Assembly (NCBI GenBank): GCA_950069165.1
Contig: CATMIT010000068.1
Location: 1 to 8,024, forward strand
DNA length: 8,024 nt
Reading direction: 5' to 3'
Source: an uncultured Flavobacteriales bacterium
GTDB lineage: Bacteria; Bacteroidota; Bacteroidia; Flavobacteriales; BACL11
Translations under genes and position numbers: made by a program
The notes under the pieces: generated by a model
Seen by the model: the letters and a program-made list of their open reading frames with translations, nothing else
Told to the model about the DNA's origin: nothing
Database searches by the model: none
Shown here: piece after piece, positions 1 to 7,061 of the stretch
Position numbering within the stretch: the first letter of the stretch is position 1
Layout: each line of letters opens with the position of its first letter

Positions 1-152
1 TGATTTTCATCAGAGTTTATTTTTTCAAAAGCTTTGAGGTATTCAGAAGGTAATGGAATTTGAAAATTTTCCCTTTTCTTTCCAAGTTCATCATCAGCAA
101 TCATTTCCACAATTACTGAAACATCATTTTCTGTTGCTTTTCTAAAGTTCAT
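1..152 (-). CDS. GNAT family N-acetyltransferase, N-terminal part (runs off left edge)
   Basis: The first 50 codons of a minus-strand gene are visible, starting at ATG 152-150, and the frame stays open to the window edge. The product begins MNFRKATENDVSVIVEMIAD and continues with DELGKKRENFQ, PLPSEYLKAFEKI and DEN. This is the characteristic start of one group of GNAT acetyltransferases: an RKAT-x-xD first strand, an IxxMIADDxLGxKRE first helix, then PLPxxYxxAFxxI. Family members transfer an acetyl group from acetyl-CoA to an amine, usually in the cytoplasm. The acetyl-CoA binding motif (R/Q-x-x-G-x-G/A) lies beyond the edge, so activity and substrate cannot be judged. The gene is divergent from the recombinase on its right. 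No Shine-Dalgarno sequence precedes the ATG, which is usual in Bacteroidota. The family call is fairly secure; the substrate is unknown. Confidence 0.85.
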   Translation of the reverse strand, partial: MNFRKATENDVSVIVEMIADDELGKKRENFQIPLPSEYLKAFEKINSDEN

Positions 153-281
153 TTTACAGTTCAGGTTTTCACTTGTTGCTAACAATTGTTTATATGCAAT
201 ACTACAAAAAATAATAGATAACCAATTGTTTTTATTTGGTTATGTTTGTAAAAGTAAATAAACCATTAAAAAACACAAAAA
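153..281. promoter_or_regulatory. Divergent intergenic region with repeated CAATTGTT sites
   Basis: This 129-bp AT-rich spacer lies between the divergent acetyltransferase and recombinase genes and must hold both promoters. It contains a perfect 10-bp palindrome AACAATTGTT at 181-190 and a near copy ACCAATTGTT at 221-230, exactly 40 bp apart. The shared 8-mer CAATTGTT is at 183-190 and 223-230. The second copy belongs to an inverted repeat, AACCAA (220-225) and TTGGTT (236-241), which ends on the putative -7 element of the recombinase gene. A small hairpin, TTGTT (173-177) with AACAA (181-185), would lie in the leader of the acetyltransferase. The sequences are seen directly; a role as operator sites is inference. 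Confidence 0.4.
241..248 (+). promoter_or_regulatory. Putative Bacteroidota -7 promoter element of the recombinase gene
   Basis: TATGTTTG matches the Bacteroidota sigma-A -7 consensus TAnnTTTG exactly. It lies 33 bp before the ATG at 282, which gives a short A-rich leader (AAAAAACACAAAA directly before the start). I see no good TTG/TTTG -33 element at the expected distance; the nearest TTG (226-228) is too close. The call rests on the -7 match and its position. Confidence 0.45.
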
Positions 282-1103
282 ATGTCAGTTGCTGATTTTG
301 TTAAGATACTTGAGGTTAAACGCTATAGTCCAAATACTATAAAAACATATTCGTCTTTTGTGAGTTTGGTAAAGGGTCATTTTAAGAAACCGTTAAATAA
401 GGTTTCCGAACAAGATTTGTATGAATACATCTACAATCTTATTCATCATAAAAAGATATCCTTTTCATATCAGAAGCAAATAGTTATGTCTTTGAAATTA
501 TACTACAAAGAGATATTGAGTAAAGAGATAAATATTCAGTATTTATTACCTAGTAGAAGTGAAAAGAAATTACCAGCAGTCCTTTCTAAAAATGAGGTAA
601 AGAGGTTGATAATAGGTTTGTCTAATATAAAACACAAATGTGTTATTTCGTTAATGTATTCTGCTGGTTTGCGCATTAGTGAAGTTGTAAATTTGGAGAT
701 AAAAGACATAGATTCTGAAAGGATGATAATTACTGTAAGGGGTGCAAAGAATTATAAGGACAGAAATCTTCCTTTGTCAGAAAATATTTTATTATTACTT
801 AGAGAATATTATAAGAAATATACCCCAAAACAATATTTATTTGAAGGACAAAAAGGAGGAAAATACACAGCAACAAGTATTCGCCAAACCTTCAGTAGAG
901 TAGTTAAGAAAACGGGCATTAAGAAAAATGCTACCCCTCATACTTTAAGGCACAGTTATGCTACTCATTTATTAGAAGATGGAGTAGATGTAAGAATTAT
1001 ACAGAAATTATTAGGTCATAATAGTTTGAATACTACTATGATTTACACGCACATAGCCAACCCTACTTTGTTAAAAGTGAAGAGTCCTTTTGATAGTTTG
1101 TAA
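282..1103 (+). CDS. Tyrosine recombinase/integrase, integron-integrase-like
   Basis: This 273-aa protein is a complete tyrosine recombinase, which cuts and rejoins DNA through a covalent 3'-phosphotyrosine. Residues about 1-85 form the SAM-like core-binding domain (RYSPNTIKTYSSFV near 14-27). Residues about 95-260 form the catalytic domain. All expected active-site residues are visible: R131 (SAGLRISEV), K156 (RGAKNYKDR), H220 and R223 (TPHTLRHSYATHLL), H246 (LLGHNSLNTT) and Y255 (MIYTHI). The ending KSPFDSL and the ATPHTLRHS and TTMIYTHI blocks resemble integron integrases, but the IntI-specific insert before the HxxR box appears absent. XerC/XerD are usually near 300 aa. No att site, cassette array, excisionase or phage gene is visible nearby. 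The gene has its own putative promoter, and its last 33 bp overlap the 3' end of uvrC tail to tail. The recombinase family is certain; whether it is a housekeeping Xer, an IntI relative or a relic of a mobile element is open. Confidence 0.93.
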   Translation: MSVADFVKILEVKRYSPNTIKTYSSFVSLVKGHFKKPLNKVSEQDLYEYIYNLIHHKKISFSYQKQIVMSLKLYYKEILSKEINIQYLLPSRSEKKLPAVLSKNEVKRLIIGLSNIKHKCVISLMYSAGLRISEVVNLEIKDIDSERMIITVRGAKNYKDRNLPLSENILLLLREYYKKYTPKQYLFEGQKGGKYTATSIRQTFSRVVKKTGIKKNATPHTLRHSYATHLLEDGVDVRIIQKLLGHNSLNTTMIYTHIANPTLLKVKSPFDSL

Positions 1104-2879
1104 AATCTTATCAGCCTTAGCCTTTCCAATCAACTTTTCTAGTTCTTCCTTTTTGGCCTCCATTACTTTTTTAACTGAACCAAAATGAGAAAGTAATAAT
1201 TCCACAGTTTTTGGGCCTATTCCTTCTATTTTATCTAATGAAGTTCCTAGGCTATCTTTTCCTCTTTGCTTACGGTGGTGCGAAATGCCAAAGCGGTGGG
1301 CCTCATCTCTTAGTTGTTGTATCAACTTTAAACTTTCAGAACGCTTGTCCAAATAAAGCGGCACACCATCCCCTGGGAAATAGATTTCTTCCAAGCGTTT
1401 TGCAATACCAATAATGGCTATTTTCCCTCTTATTTTGAGTTTATCTAAACTCTTTACTGCCGAACTTAACTGCCCCTTTCCCCCATCAATTACAATGAGT
1501 TCTGGTAAGGGCCGCTCCTCTTCCAAAAGGCGCTTATACCTTCTATAAACTACTTCTTCCATAGATGCAAAATCATCAGGGCCTATTACCGTTTTAATGT
1601 TAAAATGGCGATATTCTTTTTTGCTTGGCCTTGCATTTTTAAACACCACACAAGCAGCAACAGGATTACTGCCTTGTATATTGGAATTATCAAAACACTC
1701 AATATGCCTTGGGCGTTCTATTAAACTCAAATCCTTTTGTAGTTGTTCCAAAATACGCTTATTGTCTTGCCTTTCAATGTTATTGATTTTGCGTTTTTGT
1801 TTGTCCAACTGCATGTATTTTGCATTTCTCAAACTTAGGTCAATTAGTTTTTTCTTGTCTCCAATTTTTGGGAGAGTAATACTTAAATCCTTCCATACAT
1901 TTTCAAGCGAATGGGAACAGTAAATGTCTTTTGATGTAGAATGAAACCTTTGTCGCAGCTCCACAATAGCCAACTGTAAAAGATCTTCTTCTCTTTCTTC
2001 TAGTTTTTTCTTCAGCTCCAAAGTGTGTGCCTGAGTAATTGCCCCAGAGTTTATTTTTAGATAATTTACAAAAGCGGTTTTTTCATCTGAAACGATAGTG
2101 AATACATCCACATCATTTATTTTTGGATTTACAATAGTTGATTTTGCCTGGTAATTTTTTAATAGCACCATTTTTTCTTTTACGGATTGCGCTTTTTCAA
2201 ACTCCATCTTTTTAGAAAACTCCATCATGGCAGTTTTTAAATGCTGAATAACGGATTTTATATCTCCCTTTATTATTTGTTTGATATGTTCAATACCAAT
2301 TTGATAATCAACAGTTTCTTGTTCCCCAATACAAGGCCCTAAGCAATTCCCCATATGGTATTCCAAACACACTTTAAATTTTTCTGCTTTTATATTTTTT
2401 TCAGATAAATTCAAAGTACAATTTCGTAAAGGATACAATTGATGAAAGAACTCTAAAAGCGTTTTTACTAGCCGAACTGAAGTGTATGGACCAAAATAAA
2501 GGGAGCCATCTTTAATCACATTTCGTGTCTGGAAAATTCTAGGGAAAGGTTCGTTTTTCACACAAATCCAAGGGTAAGTTTTCCCATCTTTCAGCATTAC
2601 ATTATACTTGGGCTGGTGCTTTTTAATGAGGTTGTTTTCTAAAAGCAAAGCATCCATTTCAGTTTGCACCACTACATATTGTATGTCAAATATTTTGTTG
2701 ACTAATACCTTTATTTTTCCACTTTCTTGTTTTTTTACAAAGTAGGAGGTAACTCGTTTTTTTAAGTTTTTCGCTTTTCCTATATAGAGAAGATTTTCAT
2801 TTTTATCGTAATAGCGATATACACCAACTTTTTGAGGAATGTTGTTCAGTAAGGTTTTTATATGCTCTTTGGGGGGCAT
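1071..2879 (-). CDS. uvrC: UvrABC system protein C (excinuclease subunit)
   Basis: UvrC makes both incisions around a lesion in bacterial nucleotide excision repair, acting on the UvrB-DNA complex. At 602 aa the protein is full length for the family. Domains in order are as follows. The GIY-YIG nuclease is at about 14-92, with GVY 19-21, YIG 32-34, R42 and E81, for the 3' incision. A four-cysteine cluster (C154, C171, C179, C183) matches the Fe-S motif of UvrC. The UVR motif at about 205-242 is the UvrB-binding coiled coil. The RNase H-like domain for the 5' incision carries the triad D397 (ECFDNSNIQG), D465 (VIDGGKGQL) and H528 (DEAHRFGI). The helix-hairpin-helix tail is at about 545-598 (LDKIEGIGPKTVELLLSHFG). 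The ATG overlaps the TAA of the upstream lamin-tail gene (TAATG), so translation is probably coupled to it. The 3' end overlaps the convergent recombinase gene by 33 bp. All catalytic residues are intact. Confidence 0.98.
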   Translation of the reverse strand: MPPKEHIKTLLNNIPQKVGVYRYYDKNENLLYIGKAKNLKKRVTSYFVKKQESGKIKVLVNKIFDIQYVVVQTEMDALLLENNLIKKHQPKYNVMLKDGKTYPWICVKNEPFPRIFQTRNVIKDGSLYFGPYTSVRLVKTLLEFFHQLYPLRNCTLNLSEKNIKAEKFKVCLEYHMGNCLGPCIGEQETVDYQIGIEHIKQIIKGDIKSVIQHLKTAMMEFSKKMEFEKAQSVKEKMVLLKNYQAKSTIVNPKINDVDVFTIVSDEKTAFVNYLKINSGAITQAHTLELKKKLEEREEDLLQLAIVELRQRFHSTSKDIYCSHSLENVWKDLSITLPKIGDKKKLIDLSLRNAKYMQLDKQKRKINNIERQDNKRILEQLQKDLSLIERPRHIECFDNSNIQGSNPVAACVVFKNARPSKKEYRHFNIKTVIGPDDFASMEEVVYRRYKRLLEEERPLPELIVIDGGKGQLSSAVKSLDKLKIRGKIAIIGIAKRLEEIYFPGDGVPLYLDKRSESLKLIQQLRDEAHRFGISHHRKQRGKDSLGTSLDKIEGIGPKTVELLLSHFGSVKKVMEAKKEELEKLIGKAKADKILQTIKRTLHF

Positions 2880-2881
2880 TA
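2877..2881 (-). other. TAATG stop/start overlap between the lamin-tail gene and uvrC
   Basis: On the minus strand the stop codon TAA (2881-2879) of the large secreted protein shares its last A with the ATG (2879-2877) of uvrC. Such one-base overlaps usually mean that terminating ribosomes restart on the next gene. No separate promoter is required for uvrC. An alternative uvrC start further inside would cut into the GIY-YIG domain, which begins about residue 14, so this ATG is the best choice. Confidence 0.8.
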
Positions 2882-5800
2882 TCTATTAAGAACAGCTACT
2901 TTCTTATACCTTTCTACTACTGCATTTTGGCTAAAAACCTCCATCCAAACAATATATATTCCAGTTGCAAGTTGCAAGCCTTCTTCTGAGGTCCCATCCC
3001 AATTCTTACTTCCGGAATTGCCAATCATTTCATTATTGACAAGTGTCTTTACCGCCCTCCCGTTACTGTCAAATATCCTAATTGTAGCCATTAAATTTGT
3101 TTTATTAAAATTCCAATTTATAGCAACCACATCATGATAACCATCATTATTAGGAGAAAATACTTTTGGTTCAATATTTATTTCTCCAATACTTTGACTA
3201 ATGTATTGTTGTGAGTTTTTATAAGTTGGGGTTCCAAAACCTACTGTGCTAGCGGCTGAATGCCAATTATTTGTATTTTTCGTCTCGGCATCCTTGTCCA
3301 AGCGCTCCAAACTCACACCATCTTCTGTTTCTAATAACGGAAAGTGCATATCTTCATGATAAGCAAAAGCATCAATTATTTGATTTAAGGATTGATGCGC
3401 AAGACATATTGTCCCCTCCGCATTAGATAGGGTTGGCATGCTTGCTAGCTCAACAAAAGCATAAGGGTTTTCAGCTTGATATTGCATTTTCACTTTTGCA
3501 GAATCGGTAGTTAAAACCAAATAAGATTTTGGGGTAAAAAGGTGTGGTTCTTCTGTAATTACTTCTTGCTCAACAGGGTTGATTTGATTTCCAAGAACAA
3601 AAAAGTTGGCAATTCTAAGTTTTGACAAATCAAAATAGGAATTTGTCTTATTATAAATTTCTACATAATCCACTCCGTTATCTTTCGGGTTAAATAGCAC
3701 TTCATTTATAATGATATTATTCTCCAAAACGGAATCAGGAACTCCAAAAATCATGCTGTTTGAAAGTAAATTGCCAGAGCAATCCATCAAGTTATTTGCA
3801 GATATTGTATAAGTAGTTTGTGTTAAAAAGCTAAAGTTAAAAGTTAGATTAACAGCATTAAAAAATGGGGCAACAGCACTGCTTTTTATTGGAATATTTC
3901 CATTGATTTCAAAGAAAGAACTATCCACTACAAGCAAACTATCTAGTTTTTTATTGAAGTGAACTTTTACTTTATTACTATCGATAATAAATGCTTTTGT
4001 AATTCTAAAATTATCAATATAAATCGATTCTCCAAATACTGAATTTTGTTTTCCAGGTGTTCCGCCAATATTAGCAATTGATGCTCGCCAATTATTTTTC
4101 CCTTCACAATAAAGGTTTGGATTCACTCTTTCAATACTCCATCCCCCTTCTGATTTATTGTCATCATTATACCACTTATCAGTATAAGAAATCGCATTTA
4201 TGATTTTTCCATTATTGTCTTTCAGGACAATATCAGCACCTCCATTTGTAAGTGAAATTGAAGAAAATCCTATTCTAGAAATGTTGTTTGGGAATGAATC
4301 AAGAGCATCTTCTTTTATTAAAATTACAAAACTGTCTGGCTCAATAACTGCATCAGGGAAATCTTTTTCTGAACCTCCTATTACCAACTTCCACCCGCTT
4401 AATGAAAAAAGTTTATTGGTATTGTTGTAAAGTTCAATATACTCTGATTCTGGCAATCCGATTGAAGGAGTTTCATCACAGAAAACCTCATTAATTACCA
4501 CCTCATTAGCTGATGCAGTAAAGGGAAGGTAAAAAGTATGTTGAATTGTTGTGTCAATTGAGTTTCCAAGGCAGTCAGACAATGTATTTTGTAGCTGAAA
4601 GACATAAGTAATTCCAGAGATTAAACTATCAGAAAAAGTAAGAGTTATAGTTTCGTTATTATTAGAAAGAGCAACTGAATTTGGAGTTCCCAAATTACTT
4701 ATAAAATAGTTGGAAGTATTTGCTAGTTGCAGACTATCTAGCCCTCTACTAAGTTCAGCAATTACATTGAAAACCCCACTAGCAAATACATTAGTAATGT
4801 ATAGCGAATCTAAGTTGTTTTGATTGCTGAAAATTGAGTTTTTTCTACCAGGAGTACCGCCTAAAACACTATTTGAAGCACTCCAATTTTCTTTCCCTAA
4901 ACAAAGTGAATTAGGGTTTATTAACTCTAAGGACCACCCTCCATCATCCTTATATGTATCGTTATACCAATTATCAGTAAAATTTACAGTATTTATAATA
5001 TTATCAGAAGTGTTTTTAAGCGTGATGCTTGTTCCGTTATTTGTTATTAGGAAAGAAGAAAATCCAATTTTAGAAATATTGTTTGGGAATGAATCTATAT
5101 CGGCATCTTTTACCAAAATAACAAAACTATCTACCTCTATTGTTGACGCAGGAAAAACTTTATCTGTTGTGCCAATTGTTAGCGTCCAATCAGTTAAATC
5201 AATTACTGAAGCTGTTGTATTGTAGAGTTCAATATATTCGTATTCTGGCAGACCAATAGGAGGGGTTGGGTCTGCAAATATTTCGTTTATAATAATATCA
5301 TTTGTATTTATTTGCGGGGGAGTTGTTGTATCATAAGTTCCGCTTACATCAAAGTTGTCAAACCAAAATTTATCACTTCTAGAAACGGTATACTTGCAAT
5401 AAACTCCAAAATAATTTGAGGAAGTTATAGTATTGTTAAAAACAGCCCCTTGCAAAAGATATTGATTGGAAGTATCTGCAAAAAGCTCCCAATTACCAAT
5501 GCTGTCCCGACTAACTTTTATTTTTAAATCCGGATTTGTAGCAGCAATTCCGTCCGCTCCATCAATAATTTTGGTAGTTGAAGATCCGTTTTGGATATAT
5601 AAACTAACATCATCAATTGTTCCGCTTTGCCCACCAATTCTCACATAATAGCCATTTAAACTAGAAGTTAAATCCTGCTCATCAGAAATCAAATACACTT
5701 TTGAATAGTTGGATGATGATGGAGCAAAGCTCATTTTTACCTCAAATTCCCATATCCCATTTATAATTGCTTTACTTTCTGTTGCGAGATAAGAAGTATT

Positions 5801-5974
5801 AGAAATTGTGTCATTTAAATGTAATTTTTCAAGAGAATCCACTTCAAAATTTCCAACATCACCAATCCAAACAGGATTAGATGTAAAATTTCCATCTGAG
5901 AAATCATCTGTAAATTGAGAATAACCTATTAGAGCATATGATATAAAGATAAAAGTAAAAAAGCATTTCTTCAT
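2879..5974 (-). CDS. Secreted multidomain lamin-tail-domain protein with CHU_C/FlgD-like C-terminus
   Basis: This 1031-aa exported protein starts at ATG 5974. An in-frame ATG at 6028 would add 18 residues in front of the signal peptide and is unlikely. Residues 1-19 (MKKCFFTFIFISYALIGYS) form a Sec signal peptide. Residues about 21-213 look like a beta-sandwich of the LamG/concanavalin type (FTDDFSDGNF to KFWFDNFDVSG). Lamin-tail domains follow at about 226-380, 491-645 and 752-920, each opening with I-I-N-E and containing E-Y-I-E-L-Y-N or a close variant. Ig-like (Big_5-like) domains at about 388-485 and 650-747 separate them, each with a DCxGN motif. Residues about 930-1031 form a CHU_C/FlgD-like domain (VFSPNNDGYHDV, KNWDG, ATGIYIVW), often found at the end of Bacteroidota surface proteins and possibly a type IX secretion signal. 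No enzyme active site is recognised. The likely role is structural or adhesive at the cell surface or in the matrix; this is inference. It is co-directional with and overlaps uvrC. Confidence 0.9.
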   Translation of the reverse strand: MKKCFFTFIFISYALIGYSQFTDDFSDGNFTSNPVWIGDVGNFEVDSLEKLHLNDTISNTSYLATESKAIINGIWEFEVKMSFAPSSSNYSKVYLISDEQDLTSSLNGYYVRIGGQSGTIDDVSLYIQNGSSTTKIIDGADGIAATNPDLKIKVSRDSIGNWELFADTSNQYLLQGAVFNNTITSSNYFGVYCKYTVSRSDKFWFDNFDVSGTYDTTTPPQINTNDIIINEIFADPTPPIGLPEYEYIELYNTTASVIDLTDWTLTIGTTDKVFPASTIEVDSFVILVKDADIDSFPNNISKIGFSSFLITNNGTSITLKNTSDNIINTVNFTDNWYNDTYKDDGGWSLELINPNSLCLGKENWSASNSVLGGTPGRKNSIFSNQNNLDSLYITNVFASGVFNVIAELSRGLDSLQLANTSNYFISNLGTPNSVALSNNNETITLTFSDSLISGITYVFQLQNTLSDCLGNSIDTTIQHTFYLPFTASANEVVINEVFCDETPSIGLPESEYIELYNNTNKLFSLSGWKLVIGGSEKDFPDAVIEPDSFVILIKEDALDSFPNNISRIGFSSISLTNGGADIVLKDNNGKIINAISYTDKWYNDDNKSEGGWSIERVNPNLYCEGKNNWRASIANIGGTPGKQNSVFGESIYIDNFRITKAFIIDSNKVKVHFNKKLDSLLVVDSSFFEINGNIPIKSSAVAPFFNAVNLTFNFSFLTQTTYTISANNLMDCSGNLLSNSMIFGVPDSVLENNIIINEVLFNPKDNGVDYVEIYNKTNSYFDLSKLRIANFFVLGNQINPVEQEVITEEPHLFTPKSYLVLTTDSAKVKMQYQAENPYAFVELASMPTLSNAEGTICLAHQSLNQIIDAFAYHEDMHFPLLETEDGVSLERLDKDAETKNTNNWHSAASTVGFGTPTYKNSQQYISQSIGEINIEPKVFSPNNDGYHDVVAINWNFNKTNLMATIRIFDSNGRAVKTLVNNEMIGNSGSKNWDGTSEEGLQLATGIYIVWMEVFSQNAVVERYKKVAVLNR
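3710..4504 (-). repeat. Second copy of the 795-bp in-gene tandem module
   Basis: This segment encodes residues about 491-755 of the secreted protein and is the partner of the copy directly upstream in the gene. The register is kept through the Ig-like part (ITNVFASG against ITKAFIID, GLDSL against KLDSL, LTF against LTF) with about one residue slipped near the DCxGN motif. The third lamin-tail domain (752-920) is recognisably related but much more divergent, so it is not part of the recent duplication. Confidence 0.85.
4505..5299 (-). repeat. First copy of a 795-bp in-gene tandem module (lamin-tail + Ig-like)
   Basis: This segment encodes residues about 226-490 of the secreted protein. It aligns with the following 265 residues at a constant offset of 265, without a gap across the lamin-tail part. 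In that part (226-380 against 491-645) I counted about 88 identities in 155 positions by hand. DNA similarity is still visible: 5056-5095 and 4261-4300 match at 37 of 40 bases. Shared blocks include DSFPNNIS, IGFSS, WYND, GGWS and GGTPG. Confidence 0.85.
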
Positions 5975-5980
5975 AGTCCG

Positions 5981-5988
5981 TAAATATA
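5981..5988 (-). promoter_or_regulatory. Weak candidate -7 element of the lamin-tail/uvrC pair
   Basis: On the minus strand the sequence is TATATTTA, one base from the TAnnTTTG consensus. Only six bases separate it from the ATG at 5974, so a transcript started here would have almost no leader. No convincing -33 element is visible. An alternative start further upstream cannot be excluded. Confidence 0.3.
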
Positions 5989-5989
5989 C

Positions 5990-5997
5990 TATTTTTG
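5990..5997 (+). promoter_or_regulatory. Putative -7 promoter element of asd
   Basis: TATTTTTG is an exact match to the Bacteroidota TAnnTTTG element. Transcription starting a few bases downstream would give a leader of roughly 70 bases before the asd ATG at 6072. A clear TTG at the -33 position is not seen; TTTC near 5967-5970 is the closest. Confidence 0.45.
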
Positions 5998-6071
5998 CAC
6001 TGTTATAAAAGTAAAATGAGAGGGACAAGAGTTTCGCCTTCCATATGAATTTAAAAAGATAGACTTAACAA

Positions 6072-7058
6072 ATGAAATTAGCAATTGTTGGCGTTACCGG
6101 AATGGTAGGGCAGGAGATGTTAGAAGTGCTTTCGGAAAGAGATTTTTCGATTTCCGAACTTATTCCTGTTGCCTCTGAAAAATCGTGTGGAAGGAAAGTT
6201 TCCTTTAAAGGACAGATGTATCCCATTATTTCTTTAACGGAATTATTAAAAAGAAAAGCGGATTTAGCATTCTTTTCTGCTGGCGGAGAAATTGCAAAAA
6301 TTTGGGCTCCCAAATTAGCGGAAATTGGCTGTAAAGTAATTGACAATTCATCTTATTGGCGTATGCACAAAAATCATAAATTGATTGTTCCAGAAATTAA
6401 TGGAAATGCGCTTTCTGATGAAGACATGATAATTGCAAATCCAAATTGCTCTACCATACAATTAGTGATGGCACTTGCCCCTTTGCACAAAAAATACATT
6501 ATTAAAAGAGTAGTAGTTTCCACTTACCAATCCGTTACAGGGACAGGGAGAAAGGCAGTTGAACAGCTCAAAAATGAAGAAAAAGGGATTGATAGCGAGA
6601 GGGCCTATCCGTATCAAATTTATCAGAACGCCCTACCACACTGTGATGAGTTTACTGAAAACGGATATACTAAAGAGGAAATGAAACTCACTAATGAAAC
6701 CAAGAAAATATTGGATAAAAACATTGAAGTAACAGCAACTGCTGTGCGCGTACCTGTAATTGGCGGACATTCAGAGAGTGTAAATATTACATTTGAAAAC
6801 AATTTTGATTTAGATGAGGTGAGAGAAACTTTAAATAATATGTCAGGAGTAAAAGTGGTAGATAATATTTCAAAAAATGAATATCCTATGCCAATAACTT
6901 CACATAAAAAAGATATCGTTTTTGTCGGAAGAATTAGAAGGGATTTCAGTCAAGAAAAAACTTTAAATATGTGGGTTGTAGCTGATAATTTACGAAAAGG
7001 TGCAGCAACCAATACCGTTCAAATTGCTGAATATTTGGTTAATAATAATTTATTATAA
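6072..7058 (+). CDS. asd: Aspartate-semialdehyde dehydrogenase
   Basis: The enzyme reduces L-aspartyl-4-phosphate to L-aspartate-4-semialdehyde with NADPH in the cytoplasm. This is the branch-point step toward lysine and diaminopimelate, threonine and methionine. The 328-aa length is normal for the family. The Rossmann NADP-binding motif is at the N-terminus (VGVTGMVG, 6-13). The catalytic cysteine is C126 in NPNCSTIQ. Q153 lies in STYQSVTGTGR. R226 and the acid-base H233 lie in RVPVIGGHSESV, and the C-terminal cofactor-contact motif is KGAATN (309-314). All key residues are present. The start ATG directly precedes the first strand of the Rossmann fold, so no other start fits. A sulfotransferase-like gene follows after 3 bp and is probably co-transcribed. 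asd is divergent from the lamin-tail/uvrC pair, with a TAnnTTTG promoter element upstream. Confidence 0.97.
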   Translation: MKLAIVGVTGMVGQEMLEVLSERDFSISELIPVASEKSCGRKVSFKGQMYPIISLTELLKRKADLAFFSAGGEIAKIWAPKLAEIGCKVIDNSSYWRMHKNHKLIVPEINGNALSDEDMIIANPNCSTIQLVMALAPLHKKYIIKRVVVSTYQSVTGTGRKAVEQLKNEEKGIDSERAYPYQIYQNALPHCDEFTENGYTKEEMKLTNETKKILDKNIEVTATAVRVPVIGGHSESVNITFENNFDLDEVRETLNNMSGVKVVDNISKNEYPMPITSHKKDIVFVGRIRRDFSQEKTLNMWVVADNLRKGAATNTVQIAEYLVNNNLL

Positions 7059-7061
7059 TCA

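Larger units (their letters stand above)
5975..6071. promoter_or_regulatory. Divergent promoter region between the lamin-tail gene and asd
   Basis: This 97-bp AT-rich spacer separates two divergent genes and must carry both promoters. Two candidate -7 elements on opposite strands lie almost back to back (5981-5988 on minus and 5990-5997 on plus, one base apart). If both are real, the two RNA polymerase footprints would overlap and the promoters would compete. No obvious operator palindrome or riboswitch-like structure is seen. Confidence 0.5.

Noticed and set aside
160..281. Possible integron attI/attC site next to the recombinase gene
   Set aside because: No RYYYAAC/GTTRRRY pair with attC-like symmetry is present; the CAATTGTT repeats do not match the core sites.
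1211..1923. Plus-strand open frames of 67 and 108 codons opposite uvrC
   Set aside because: They lie entirely inside uvrC on the other strand, which has complete catalytic motifs. The translated products show no recognisable domain.
4200..5648. Several plus-strand open frames opposite the lamin-tail protein, two of them similar to each other
   Set aside because: Their mutual similarity comes only from the tandem duplication on the coding strand. They have no initiation signals and no domain features.
5975..6028. N-terminal extension of the lamin-tail protein from an upstream in-frame ATG at 6028
   Set aside because: It would place 18 residues before a clear Sec signal peptide (MKKCFFTFIFISYALIGYS) and cover the promoter region, so the start at 5974 is preferred.
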